From: Hypoxylon rubiginosum
Lineage: Eukaryota > Ascomycota > Sordariomycetes > Xylariales > Hypoxylaceae
Assembly: GCA_902806565.1 (NCBI GenBank)
Contig: CADCXA010000037.1
Location: forward strand, 1,054,001 to 1,118,000
Length of the DNA: 64,000 nucleotides
Reading direction: 5' to 3'
In this document: in pieces, positions 33,476-45,305 of the stretch
Layout: the number at the start of each line of letters is the position of its first letter
Position numbering within the stretch: position 1 is the first letter of the stretch
The notes under the pieces: generated by a model
Databases searched by the model: none
What the model was told of the DNA's origin: nothing
The model's input: the letters and a program-made list of their open reading frames with translations, nothing else
Made by a program: the position numbers and the translations under genes

Positions 33476-36222
33476 TTAGATGCCGAGGCTTTTTACACAA
33501 GTCCATAGAACCACAGGGACGATAACGTTATCGTTGCCACCGGTCAAGACTGCCTCCGTGAGGCTGGCGGTAGCGGCACACACTCCCATCTTCCGGGCTG
33601 ATGCGCCCCATGTCTCGGAATTGCCGTCTGTTGCCGGCCAACCGCCGACGTGTAGCCACAGGCGTGCCGCAGCTAGCCCGACGAAAACGGCGACGGCAAA
33701 GGCTAAGCTCCCCTCGAGACTTTTTCCACCTCCCCATATCCATTTCCGCTGTCCGTAACGTCGTCCAATTAGAGAAGCAGCCGCGTCGCCCAAGCCCACA
33801 CATATGACGCCGGATACCATACTGACTTCCCTCGTGGGTACAGCCCATCCTTCGAGGTAACCTGCTCCGGTGCGCGGGAGTGACCCCAACGAGAGCCAAA
33901 GGGGAATAGCGCAACCGATGAGAAGGAAAATATGTGAGATGACAACCGGTCCCCGAAGATCCCGCCCGTCGACATAGGGAGCGAGGAAAGATGCCAGTGG
34001 CTTGGATAATGGTGGAAGTTGGCTTGCTCGAAGGAGATCAAGGAGTAAGAAGAGAGCGAGAACGATGGATAGCGCCAACGCCGCAAACGTAGGATCAACG
34101 TACGTTGCCGGCAGAAACATGGCGACCATCATGAAATGAAAAACTTTCCGCCGGGTGTCCACCTCATAAACAGGCGATAGCCGGAAAACTACTATCAGCC
34201 CGACTGAAATGACAGCCCCAAAGTATGCGCTCAAGACGAGGCGTGTGTTCGCTTCGCCGAAATATGACTGACGAAGACGTTCTGCCCAGCCCATTCCACG
34301 CGAGTATTCGGCTTCATCCGAGGACCTTGGAGGGAGACATATCCACCGTTCTAGGCCGCGACTGACAACCTCCCATCTGAACCATGACAGGTTTCCAAAC
34401 AGATATCCTAGAGCCCATCCCACTGGTTCATTACCGTGGAGTGCCTCATTCATAACGGCGACGCCGACGCCGACGAAAGGAACTGGTAGGAGGACAGCGC
34501 CTGTGATACATATGTAAACATACACGGCGTAGACCCACTTTCGGACTGTTGCCTGCTCCAGGGTGAGCGAGAAGAACGCCCGGACAGAATTGGAAGCAGT
34601 TCGCTTCCTTCGGCCAGATGGTGTGTGCGAATGGGACTTGCGCGCTGCATTCCCAGTGCTAGGTAGTGTGTGTCGGCGTAGTGGGGTGGATACAAGCTTC
34701 GTATCTGTGCTATTAGATGGGACCTTATGTCCTGCACTGGTAGCGAAGGTCTGACTTTCATCAGCGCCGACGGAATCACCCCCGTCGGGTATAGTCTGTA
34801 CGCGGGGGGGGCCTTTGGAGACTAAAGATCCCGGCTCGTCGCTGTCCTCGTGATCATCGAAGGCTTCGCACGAACTGCAGGATAAGCTGTCCACTGGGGA
34901 GTGGAATAGGTCGTGTCTCACCCTCCTCCACGACACTATGGTAGAGACAAATGTATGCCTTGGCTTAGACGGGGTACTCCCCCTTTTGAAGCGCCATTTT
35001 GGCACACGAGCCAGGGAGATCCCCCACTGGATGGCCTGCGTGCAGGAGACGAGGATATCCAGACCACCCACCCACAACATCGACTTCAAAATTACGGCCT
35101 GCGGCGAGGAAGAGAGAAGTAAAATATCAATGAGCGAAATGGACAACAGTTGAAGCTCCGCTGTGAGGAGGCTAGTCGTGGTTAGAGTGTGTAGCAGCGA
35201 GCAGAGATTCCGGTGTAAAGGATATAAGAGGGTCGTAGTCTCGAGTGAGATGGTTACCGAGGAAGAGCTGGTACCGCCAGTAGTTAGCTTCTGGAAAGCC
35301 TCGCCCAAGATTAGGGGTGCACATGACAGAGCCCAGTGTAGCGGATCGCACACCTGATCCGCGTTCGATACGGCGGGGATGAGGCTTGGCGGTAATGAAC
35401 TGATGGCCAATATTATATTCGGCACCAATATCGCCTCGTTGTCGACGGCCAGAAGTAACGAGACGAGCACGGCGACGGCTGGTGGATAGATCAACGGTGC
35501 TGGGTCGAAGGATGACGGTACCGATATTGGTATCTTCCTCGAAGGTGTCCTGTGCCGGTAAGCCCATATCACAAGCCTCAGTGGGTAAAGCGAGACCAAG
35601 AACGCCGACACTCCCATGCCAGCATAGAGTTCTAGATAGATCTTGATTAGCAACTCGATAGGCGCCGCGAAACTCCGCAACAAGAAAGAACCGTACCTCG
35701 GTTCCATTTGTGTAATATGGGCTGGACATGGATATTCGTGCGAACCACGGCACCAAGGAACCCGATGATAAGAAACTCGGTAAGCCGGCGAGCGAGCTCT
35801 TTTCTCCTCCGCAATGCCTCAGCAGGGCTACGCGGCCTTTTCCATAGATGCGGCTCCCTTTTCAAGTTATACGAAGATCTTCTTCCTTCCTCTTCGAGGA
35901 AGGCGGGGGACGGTATCGGGGTCGAAGTCCCGGAGAGCACCTCATTACGTCCTCGTAAGCCCTTCCGCAACCTCCTAGGCGCTGGTAGACCTTTGAGGAA
36001 GTGTTCATCGTCGGCCTCGGTGCCACTGTCACTACTTGGAGTGATTTCCCTCGAAGTGCTCGGGCGCACTGACTGCGTACTGGTAGGATTTGTTTCTGAA
36101 GATTTGTATGGGAAGTGATCGGAGGGGTCGAGCAGCTCGGAGTTTTGATGGTGGTAGGGATGTGGAGATCGGGAGAGCAGTCTCAGTGCGCCTTGTTCAG
36201 ATGGGTCGAGATGCTCAGGCAT
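33476..36222 (-). CDS. SEC59: Dolichol kinase (Sec59)
   Basis: ER integral-membrane CTP-dependent kinase that makes dolichyl phosphate, the carrier lipid for N-glycosylation, mannosylation and GPI synthesis. Two exons: 36222..35697 and 35631..33476, joined by a 65-bp intron (35696..35632, GTACGG...GTTGCTAATC...CTAG). About 893 residues. The N-terminal 150 residues are polar, then many membrane segments follow with a long Ser-rich cytosolic loop (about 420-560). The C-terminal catalytic region is diagnostic: RRKVFHFMMVAMFLPATYVD, GRDLRGPVVISHIFLLIGCA, CVGLGDAAASLIGRRYGQRK and WIWGGGKSLEGSLAFA, then GGNDNVIVPVV. Start 36222 (gataATGcc) was chosen; a longer frame upstream opens only with TTG. 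The splice junction is the best of two in-frame options. Confidence 0.92.
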
Positions 36223-39200
36223 TATCGAGACCAGGAGGTCGGGAAGCACCTTAGGCGCACAAGAGGAAGGAAATTCATACAATTCCTCCTGGTTCGGCTC
36301 CTGTCATATTTTTCGGGACTGGAGTAGGTGGATGACGAGGAATGGCAACGGCAATGGCAATGGCAACAGTGATGAAGGGCGATGCTCGGCAATGATGCTC
36401 GGCGGTGATCTACGTTAGGTATGTTAAACCTTTCTGGTCAATATAGGTATCTAGTGTGTAGGTCGAGGTTATTGTTTCATTGTTTCATTGCCAAAAGGGA
36501 TCCGTTAAGTGACTAGCGACCGGCGCAGGTTGGCAGTAACTCCAGTCTGTATGTATGTAGCTTCACATGTCTTTTTTTTTTTTTTTTGGTTAAGTCGTAA
36601 GCAGAGGTACGTACTCGCGCACTTCAGGGCTGTCAGCTCCAGCAGTTGTGGCTGACTACATATCTGTACTTGGTACTTCGATACGCACCTACTTGTAGGC
36701 ATTGGATTGCGTACCCAGGTACATGGCTGAAGGTGGGAATTGTAATTGGTGGATATCGCTAGCCGCAACCGGGGGAGGTACTTACATATACACTAAAAAT
36801 GAGCCTCTTATGTCAGCCCAATAACATCTTCAACTCTCCAACCCAGAACGTTTGAGGTTCTTATTCTTATCCAGATTGACAGATTGGTCGCATGTTTTTT
36901 TTTTTTTTTTTTGTTAAAATGTTTATCGATATGGCCGCCTGCCGGTGGTGCAACTGTCACATTATACTTCAGAATGAAGGCCTTTCGCTAGCAATGACTT
37001 TCTAGGCCAAGAATAGACTTGTTTAATTATGGGAGAGACATTCCAGGTACCAGTCAGTGGGCTTTCCGGACTTAGCCAACGTAGAATGGAAAGTAAAAAC
37101 GACGAGGATTTCCGAGGCCATGATAATATATGCAGTGTTTACACCTACAGGCTACGGGTAAAGCATTTCTGAGGGACCCCTTCGAATTTATAGATTTCCA
37201 TTAGATAAACGAAACCACCCAAGAGCGACCGTTTCCGTGTCGTCGTTCTTCGAATTTCCGTCTTAACACCGTTGCTAATCTTCATCCTGAATCCGCATAT
37301 CCCTTCATCTCGGATACCTAGGTACATATATACCCCCAATTCACATCTACTTCCACCCTTTGTCCAGGTATCCTAGCCTTCGGATAACTGCTGCGACCTT
37401 GTGGTAGCTCGCCCGCTCCTAATTAAAAGGAACTACAACGAATGACCTTCTGCGGCTCCATAATCACCAGGGTCTCGTTGTGAGCACTACGTGTGATAAG
37501 CTCCCACCCTCACCAATCCTCTCCAGTGGGGAGGAGACATGGCCAGAAACATAAAAATGATTACTTAACCCTGAATAACGGGCCCGTTATCCTCAATGCC
37601 GACCGAACTTACCATTACTGGCACATGAATTGTCCAGCGCGGCGCTGAGAGAGCAAGAACTTGTCCTGCAACAGTATGTGAATACGTTGTTTCAGAGGCT
37701 CTGGGAAGTTGGCTGATGGAGAAGGGGAGGACATTTGATATTACGTTGCGGATAGCTACCCTGCTACTATGCCACTTACCAAAGCCCAAACAATACCTTT
37801 CAGGCAATAATTCGACTGTCTAGCCCAGTTCATAATTTGATAAATGGGTCAAAATGTTTTCTAACTTTGCGAAGCTCATCGCTCTGGGTCAGGCAATTGC
37901 ACGTCTTCCATCTCTTTTCCAGGCTCCCCTGAAGGTATAAGATCATCCGAATGTTCGTCAAATTAGACGAAACTAGATCAGCTTAACACTGTAGGTGCGT
38001 ACTTCTATTGCTCTTCTAGCATAATTAGAATTGCTCTGTAGGAGAGGATCAGTACTTTTCGCTGCTGAAAGCGGGACCACAGCGACAATGGTATCTGGTA
38101 CGATGCCGTCTCTAGATACTCGACTACGTATCTGGTATTGTATTGATATTTTCTATAATAGCTCTTACATACCTGCCCCTGAAGCATTCCCGAGTGTTCG
38201 AAAGCTGAGTAAGGAGATTCCGCTAAAGGTTTGCGAGAGGAGCGAGAGGAAAGCGTCGGCAGACTTATAGGTGGGAAGCTTGCCTGACATCACTGCCTAT
38301 GGTTGATGGATGGAATATTAAGAAAAGAATGGCGGTCGGGTAAGAATGGTCAAGTTGATGCACTGGTAGATCCCCATTACTAAACAATATGGTTGGTTGT
38401 AAGTTGAAATTAAAGTCCAAAGAAATACATACTTGCGGGCCGTTGAGAGTTGTAACCTTAACCTTAACTCTGCCGTACCTCTGCTACAAAAAGTGTACCT
38501 AGGAGGCAGTGGCAGTGCTTGGAGAATCCATAGGGCTGGGTTGGGACTAATAATAAACTATTGCATATCCTGACAGGCACAGTGTTAGAGTCTTCACCCT
38601 GTTTTTCTTCTTCTTCTTTTTCCTTTGCTTTTCTTTTCTGAAACGGCTCGCTCCTCTAAGCCTTCTTGAATCTTGGATCATCCTAGACTCAGCGTAGGCG
38701 GTGACACATATAATAGGTACCTGACAGTTAGCTCAATCAGCTAAAAAGATACGACACTGCAAGCTACATAATGTATATGTATGTACGATAAGCACTCGTA
38801 CTGCACAGTATGTAATAAAATCGGAGTGGGGTTGACGAAGCAGCGAAAACCTCGTATTCCCAAGGAGGCGACGTCACTATGACCACTGTGTTACGGTCCT
38901 TGGACTAAGGTCCATATCTACGAATGCCAAGAGACCTCGATCGTATCGTTAGGTACCAAAACATGTACGGTTTTACCGTGCTTCTGAGTGCCTGTGGCTC
39001 ATGTATTTCGTCCGATCAGTGATACGAAGCAGATAAGTGATGGGACGAATCCTTGCCAAACATTCAAATCCAGGCGGCTGGATTAGAACTCGAAGGGGGC
39101 TGGTGTCGGCTTTCTCAGCTCTACACATAATACGGGAACACAACGACAGCCGATTGGACTCAGCAATCCTTCCGGCGTCACAGTGCTTTCTACTAAACAA

Positions 39201-39761
39201 TACAGTATAGCCATACAGAGGCCGCACCGTGGAATTGGGCTCCACCATGTGTTCGTGAATCAAGCTATCAGCCACGATATCTTATGTTTTTCTGTATTGT
39301 CCGAGTTGATACTTCTCCATTGAACGAGACCAAACAGTAAGATCTTCATCCTTGTTTCCACAGCATCCGGCAAATCGGTACACATCGCGGCCGTACGTAC
39401 CTCAATAGGTTACTCACCTCTCGGAAACCTCACTGACCTTAGTTCTTAGCCTACTCGCTCGGGCTCAGTCGAGTCCTTTTTTCCTCTCGTTTTTCTTTCT
39501 TTTTTGGTTTGTTCTTGTGCAACGACAACACGGGTTTCTCATAGTATCAACTACGATGCAGCAAACCCCCCGGATCTGCTAGATTTTAAAGCTGGATGAA
39601 GTGCATACATACTGCAGTCGCCGTTCCGAAATCTTACCGCCCACTTAGAAGCATCTTCTGCAGTAGTCTGCGTTAGCTCTCTCGCTTCTCGGCCTGCTCC
39701 AGTAGTCCTATAGCCTTCTCTTTAAGCCGTCGTGCCAACCAACTCATTCACTCTTTTCAAA
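36223..39761. other. Gene-poor 3.5-kb region
   Basis: Contains T-tracts near 36571 and 36897, GGCAAT repeats near 36343-36368, TACCTAGGTA at 37315-37324, and the doubtful minus-strand gene described separately (37580-38330). A 90-100-codon minus-strand frame at 38973-39275 opens only with GTG and looks non-coding. The last 300 bp are pyrimidine-rich, as expected for the promoter of the wall-protein gene. Confidence 0.5.
37580..38330 (-). pseudogene. Possible multi-exon gene or relic, unknown
   Basis: A tentative gene on the minus strand. An ATG at about 38292 opens a 38-codon exon (MSGKLPTYKSADAFLSLLSQ...) ending at a GTATGT donor near 38182. A 54-bp intron would give a second exon, VSRDGIVPDTIVAVVPLSAA..., with coding-like composition and a choice of donors after NYARRAIE. 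Further left, two fragments have membrane-protein character (MNWARQSNYCLKGIVWALVS; GQVLALSAPRWTIHVPV), but I could not join them in one frame. Either exons are mis-assigned or this is a decayed gene. No family is recognised. The evidence is donor and acceptor motifs plus composition only. Confidence 0.28.
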
Positions 39762-41139
39762 ATGACACCTATTCCTCCCGGAAAGGGCCTTCTGGGTGAA
39801 AAGACCGTCCCTACTCCTACCCAATACACCCATATTCGGCATCGTATGGCAGAAAGGATGCCTTCAGCTCGTCACTTCTTCCTTACCCTGCTGCTCGGCC
39901 TACTTGTCACGGCCGGGCTAGCAAGCGCCGTTCTGAAGCAACAACCCTCTCTCCACGACGAGGACTCGGCGGGGAGTGATGCTGATCATGGTCATGATTA
40001 TGTTGTACATCACGACGACTCTACCTTCTCGCGGTTGCTGAGCTCTGCTTCTCCTCAAGCTCTACACGAATTTCTCCATGCGTACTTCCCGGGCACCTAT
40101 AAACACGGCATTTACGACTCTGATCACTCCGCCATGGAGGCTGTCCATGCGAGTGATCCGGAATTAGCCACATCTATTGTCCAGATGGCAAAAAGGCAAC
40201 AGTCAGGCAACGACACAACCGTCCCGCCAACGAGCACCCAGACTACAGACTCTGGCGCCTTGACCAGCACGAGTACTTTGGACCAGACGACAACCACCCA
40301 AGAGACGTCTACCTCGGATGCGACTACTACAATGCCGACCTCACCTTCAGAAACGTCAACAGTTGTGGACACATCCACGGTAACTTCGACAAGTTCTACC
40401 GACTCACCAACTACGCCACCGACCTCGGACTCAACCGCAGCAACGAGTACTCCTGGTACGTCCGCCGGTTCTTCAACTGGGATATCCTCAGGAACTGTCA
40501 TCACCGCGTTTCCTCCTACCACAACATCCTCCTCTACTTCTTCGACCCCTACCATCCCCATAACTTCCTCAATTCCCTTTAGGTCATCTTCCAGGGGTAC
40601 GTCTAGTAGGAAGACGTTGCATTGCTCTTTGACCTTGCTTCTCGTTCTCCATTGTGCCTGGCCCCAAATTCCTCGTCTACGCAAAGCCTATTCTAGACTA
40701 TGTGTATTAGGCTAATATAATAACAACCTAGACTCGACTTTAGGAACTACGACTACGCCCAGCTCTACCACGAGGGCAACAAGAACGTCTACGTTCACAT
40801 CAACACTCCCCGGGGGCGCCAAGGTATACCATACCCTCCCTTCATAGCTATTGCTCCATCGAGCTCTTTTCATAACTATGGAACTCGCAAGCTACATCTT
40901 GAGCCTCTAAACCAACTCGAGAACCCTACCGAATGAGCATAAAGCATGAATCACTGACATATATTCTGCAGACCACAATCACATCTGTCGAGGTTGTTAC
41001 ACCCGGTGCACCGGAGGAGGCAAGCACGACATCCGGCTCATCTGGAAGCTTGCAGTCTGGCCTGGCTCCCCACGCTGCTAGAAAGCCAGTGGTAGAGCTT
41101 GTCATTGGAGCAGTTGTCGGAGGAGCACTCCTGGTGTAG
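39762..41139 (+). CDS. Ser/Thr-rich cell-wall or GPI-type surface protein
   Basis: A 360-residue protein in three exons: 39762..40596, 40744..40823 and 40972..41139, with long introns of 147 and 148 bp (GTACGT...TTTAG; GTATAC...CTGCAG). A hydrophobic segment (HFFLTLLLGLLVTAGLASA, about residues 38-56) acts as signal peptide or anchor. It is followed by a His/Asp-rich stretch (DADHGHDYVVHHDD), a 40-residue folded-looking block and then about 200 residues of Thr/Ser/Pro repeats typical of O-mannosylated wall proteins. The end is TTITSVEVVTPGAPEEASTT...ARKPVVELVIGAVVGGALLV, a C-terminal hydrophobic tail consistent with GPI attachment. The first ATG (39762) places 30-odd residues before the hydrophobic segment; an in-frame ATG at 39846 (MAERMPSARHFF) would give a conventional signal peptide. 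Confidence 0.75.
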
Positions 41140-41993
41140 TGGCTACCACGTTGAGAATTTACTTTTATCCTCTTTTCTAGCATTTGGCTTTTACAGCATC
41201 AAAGCGGAGTATTTTATTCATTGGCGCCGGCGTGGCATACACGGGGACTTCGACGGCATCTACATTCCTTTGGATAATTAGAATAATTTGGCATAGAAAG
41301 GGGGCAGCCCAAATATTGCAAGGCTTACGGCTATTGACGAATCTCACGAAATTATTTGGAAGAACATATTGGGAATTCAACGTCATACTCTGGGACAGGG
41401 CAAAAAGGAAGGAAACATATAATACTATTTATTCATTTTAAGTCCCAATCATATACACGGGTGTTTCGCGGTTGCTTAGGTACCTGATGTATTTTGCAGA
41501 GCACCAAGACCCAGCGAGAGTTTCGTACTTACCAGGTACTGTTTCCGAAATAGAAAGCGGAATAAGTCTTGCTCACGCTGTAGCTACACATACGTGTAAT
41601 TACATACGTTTACCTACTAACTACTTGCTTCAGCAATCATGTTCGCTGATCCAGCCTAGGCAAGTCACATATCATGTCGGAAGTAATTATTAGGAATATA
41701 GATGTTTAATAATTCAGCTGACAACCTCGAGTGTCTTCGATGGGCTGGTGACCAAGCTTCTACTTACAGGTTTCGTTAATAATATATAGACGATGTAAGG
41801 CGCTAGGCTAAGGGACCACGGTTAGCAAGTGAGGAGTGTTTATAGGAGAATTCGAACGGGTTTGGCAGGAATAAGTTAACAAAATCAACGCCGTACATGG
41901 GTATATTCTAATGCAGCATAACGAAAGCTTTCTGATGGCACGTCTATAGTACATGCTTCGTCTTGCTGGTCACCCAACTTCAACAGATGTTGA
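41140..41993. other. Intergenic, no supported gene
   Basis: AT-rich convergent 3' region. Short open frames at 41184-41441 and 41472-41693 lack motifs and have a noncoding composition. Confidence 0.5.
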
Positions 41994-42449
41994 TTATCCA
42001 GGGCCAATCTTTGGCATGTCGTGATGCTCGCTCAGCTTAGACAGATATGTGTTGAGGCCCTCAACTCTCTCCTTGTGCGTCTTGCGGAATTCGGAGGCCA
42101 ATTTGGGATCCTCGAGCATCTTCATCATCTGGAAGGCGAAAACCAGGTCAGCAGCAATTCATTGTCTTGCGCAAGGAAAGACACGGACCTTTTTCTTATT
42201 AGCCTCCTCATGCCGCCGCTCTGCCTCGGTCTTGCGCTCGGCCACGGCCACGGCCCCTTCATCCATGTTTTTGCCATCGTCTCGCGGCGTTCTCTCGGTC
42301 TCCTTGGAAGTGGAATCGTCCCCGGCGGAGAGGGATTGTTCGAGACTTGGGGCCTTGCTCTTCTTTTTCTTCTTCGTCTTCTGGACCTTTCCACCTTTCA
42401 GCTTGAGGGCGCCGCCTCCACCTACGGACGCGTAGTCGTCTGCTGGCAT
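41994..42449 (-). CDS. FAM32A-family nuclear protein
   Basis: A 131-residue basic protein of the FAM32A (DUF1754) family; in animals FAM32A is a small nuclear protein that enters the late (C*) spliceosome. Exon 1 is 42449..42189; a 60-bp intron (42188..42129, GTCCGT...TTCCAG) joins to exon 2 (42128..41994). The N terminus shows the family block MPADDYASVGGGGALKLKGG with a Lys-rich run (KVQKTKKKKKSK), then an acidic linker. The C-terminal signature is MMKMLEDPKLASEFRKTHKE followed by RVEGLNTYLSKLSEHHDMPKIGPG, which only appears after splicing. The donor GTCCGT is non-consensus but no other keeps the frame. The family call is firm; the fungal role is inferred. Confidence 0.88.
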
Positions 42450-43666
42450 TTTGTTAAATACGCGCGAGTATTAAGAATGGGAGAGGTAGAAAGAATAAAT
42501 GTTAAGGGACGAAGTCTAGAGTTTTAGCTTGGGTGCCTAGGTACTTTGTACATGTACGTAATATGCAAAGTGGCCCTGGTAGGCATATATGTGCATATGC
42601 ATACGCCATTTATTTATCAGGATATTGAATAGTATTAGCATAACTCGCATGCTTATCTAATAACCCCACTAGAGACGAACTAGCAGGTAGAGATAAAAAC
42701 TCGCCGCGCGCAAATTTATTCCAATTCCTTTCTCTTTTCTTCCTCAGATCAAAAAGTATTCACAGAGTCGCCACGACCGTCACCTCGACCAATTCTACAG
42801 TGACGAGTTGCCATTCTCAACCCGAGAATTACTCTGGAGAGAAATATTCCTTATTAGGAAGTCTCCCGAACGTCCTCGGACTGTGTGCGGGAGATGTCGA
42901 AAAAACGAGGAAACATGAGATATTACCAGGTGCAAAGCTGTCGCGTTATGTTAGAGCGTGGTGTGGCGTCTTGGATGTGGCGTGCTAGCCCCAGACGAAC
43001 TAGGCCAAGGCGCTCCTATGCCGCGACATATAATTAATGAACCCGTCTGGGCGCCTGTCTGGCCTGTAGTTCGCCTATAGCCGACGCTTCTTCTACTGGG
43101 TGGACTCGTGATAAGATGATGAAACCTGTGCACATATGTAAGTGTTCTGAGTCAAATATCAAGCAATGTAGGAGCTCTGTTATTCGACCTTACTCGCTCT
43201 CCTACATTTAATGCAGTGCTACTTTCGTGGCACGCTCTTCGCTGCCTGTAGTCAGAGGTCAGAAGTCGGTCTAAGCGAGCATGACAGGTCTCAGCCGATG
43301 TCTCAAAACATTCAATGGCCGTTCATATTGGTAGCTTCGTGAACGAGTGGAGGAATGCCTTTCAATATCAAACCATTCTTCGGCAGCGGAGACGTCGAAA
43401 TATTTGTTGTGGTTCCAATATCATAAAATATGTGCGTTTTCGACGCGTCTGCGCTCGTGGACCATGTCCCTCCCTATCTTCGTTATAAAAATGCCATAAC
43501 CTCCCGGCCTGAAGGGGCACTTTTCTTGTATAGGAGCATCACCAGTCGTTCTTTACAGTCATCGCCACTCGTTCAAAGCCACCTTGGCTACCACACTCAT
43601 TTAATACATACCTAGGTACATTACACTCGTTTACCATAAAAAACCCCCCCCAAGCCAGTCTTCAAG
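42450..43666. other. Intergenic 1.2 kb, no supported gene
   Basis: Divergent promoter region between the FAM32A-like gene and the GPI-type glycoprotein gene. TACCTAGGTA lies at 43609-43618. Open frames are short and without motifs. Confidence 0.5.
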
Positions 43667-44374
43667 ATGCTTTACCCTAATATGACCTCGACGGCGATGT
43701 TCTTGTCCTGCACTCCGCCTCCGGCGTATCAGACACTTCCTCCGGCACAGCATACCACTTTGTCTCCAGTGACGCAGACCATGTATACCACCGTCTATGA
43801 GACAGTCCTGCCAGCGGCGTGCGAGACTAGCCAGTGGATGACCACTTACACCGTGACGGAGACTTACACTGGCAAACCGACCGACTACGTGACTCCCACC
43901 ATCCCCCAAGGATTCGTTGTCACCACCGTGGTGTGCCCGGGCTGCAATCCTACGGAGATTGTTGTAACCCGCCCCACTGAAACACCTACGGTCAGCATCA
44001 TGACGGGCAACGGGGTCACTTCTACCATCACGATCACCCCGACCGAAACACCGAGCATGGGAGGCCCAGCTGTCTATCCCACCGGAACTGAGAAAGCCGC
44101 ATCTACTGTCACTGCAGTACCCGGAACGTCCGGATATCCTGGTTCAGGACCTACCTACCCTGTTCCCGGTTCATGCTCCGGGTCTGGGTGTGCTAACCCC
44201 GGCGGCGTTGCAGCCCCCAAGCCGGGCCCTGCTTCTTGCGGTTCCTCGGGCTGCAATGGCACTTCCACTACACCTCCGGCCGCCATTGTCACTGCCGGCG
44301 CCCCCTCATTAAAGGGTGCACTCGAGCTCTTCTCCGGTCTCGCTTTGCTAGCTGGGCATTTCTTCCTTCTGTGA
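43667..44374 (+). CDS. Pro/Thr-rich GPI-type surface glycoprotein
   Basis: Intronless 235-residue protein. Its middle reads YQTLPPAQHTTLSPVTQTMY, TTVYETVLPAACETSQW, TYTVTETYTG and FVVTTVVCPGCNPTEIVVTR, a pattern of paired Cys and TVTET motifs common in fungal GPI-anchored wall proteins. A Gly/Ser/Pro stretch with CSGSGC and CGSSGC follows. The end, APSLKGALELFSGLALLAGHFFLL, is a good GPI-attachment tail. What is odd is the N terminus: MLYPNMTSTAMFLSCTPPPA is a poor signal peptide, too short and polar for a protein with a GPI tail. Either an upstream exon encodes the signal, or the leader has decayed. No upstream exon was found in the 200 bp before the ATG. Confidence 0.68.
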   Translation: MLYPNMTSTAMFLSCTPPPAYQTLPPAQHTTLSPVTQTMYTTVYETVLPAACETSQWMTTYTVTETYTGKPTDYVTPTIPQGFVVTTVVCPGCNPTEIVVTRPTETPTVSIMTGNGVTSTITITPTETPSMGGPAVYPTGTEKAASTVTAVPGTSGYPGSGPTYPVPGSCSGSGCANPGGVAAPKPGPASCGSSGCNGTSTTPPAAIVTAGAPSLKGALELFSGLALLAGHFFLL

Positions 44375-45305
44375 GCACGACCATGCAAGTGGTTTGCTAT
44401 GGTTTCATCTCGTCGGGCCGGCTGATAGGACGGTTGGTCGACACTTCGGTTCATAATTCTCGGAGGGATTGATGTTGATGGTTTAATGCTTTGTCTCCCT
44501 TCTCATGTGTTATTGCCCACTGTTTGATATAGCAAACTGGAGGTCTGGAACATACACGTGGACTTGTTATGTTGGTTTTCTCTTCGTCTTCGATGCACAG
44601 CTACGTTAATTTACACTATTCCAACAACTTGCGCCCCTTTTCTCTGTGACTATCCTGACACCGCTCCATGAACTTGAGGAATAGCTCTGCCTATACTACA
44701 TGTATGACCCTAGTGCTCTAATTATAGAGTCTTCTGCTATCATCATCCCCGGTTCGTTTATGCTGTTTGCTCCTGCGCAGTAGCCTAGAAGGGCGGGTGG
44801 CTTATTCTCTTTGCAAATGTTGTTGGGTAAGTTTACAACTTTTTTTTTAATCTCTATGCGTATGATGGGCGAAAGAGACGGACTCGGACGTGGCACACAA
44901 TTCAGAAACATCACGTTAGCAGAAAGGACTCAATGGAGTTGTGTGATTAATGCCCTTCGTCTGACTTACTACTTACCTAGGTACGGAAGATTCTTCTATT
45001 GTAACTCATCAAAGCATTTTCTTTGTCCGTATATCTGTCTCACTTCGGTCTGATGCTCGAGATATGGGACAAAAGGATTCATTCATCTACGCTAACATTT
45101 CTTTGATTGAGTGGTTTGTCGAGTATGACAGCACCGCAATCATGTCACTTCAAATACGCAATCCCACTTCCCATGACAAACAGCTACTCGATCGGCCATG
45201 CTACAAAGATTTATATCCATTTAAATGACTCGCCAGTGCCTTGAAACCGTCCAACCGGAAGACGAGCGAACATAAGCAGGAGTAGAGAAAGAAGGGTGAA
45301 AAGAA
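44375..45305. other. Intergenic, no supported gene
   Basis: AT-rich region with TACCTAGGTA at 44974-44983. Open frames on both strands near 44696-45053 have no motif and overlap each other. Confidence 0.5.

Noticed and set aside
35632..35707. Starting dolichol kinase at an in-frame ATG near 35707
   Set aside because: That start lies across the splice junction; joining to the upstream exon gives a longer coherent product and a good donor and branch site.
38973..39275. 100-codon minus-strand frame in the gene-poor region
   Set aside because: It opens with GTG, has no family motif and no supporting splice or promoter context. I also considered a tRNA here and found no cloverleaf or GGTTCGA-type T-loop.
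40124..40684. 186-codon Val/Glu-rich minus-strand frame opposite the Thr/Ser-rich wall protein
   Set aside because: Its composition is the direct complement of ACN/TCN codon repeats, and it overlaps a real exon.
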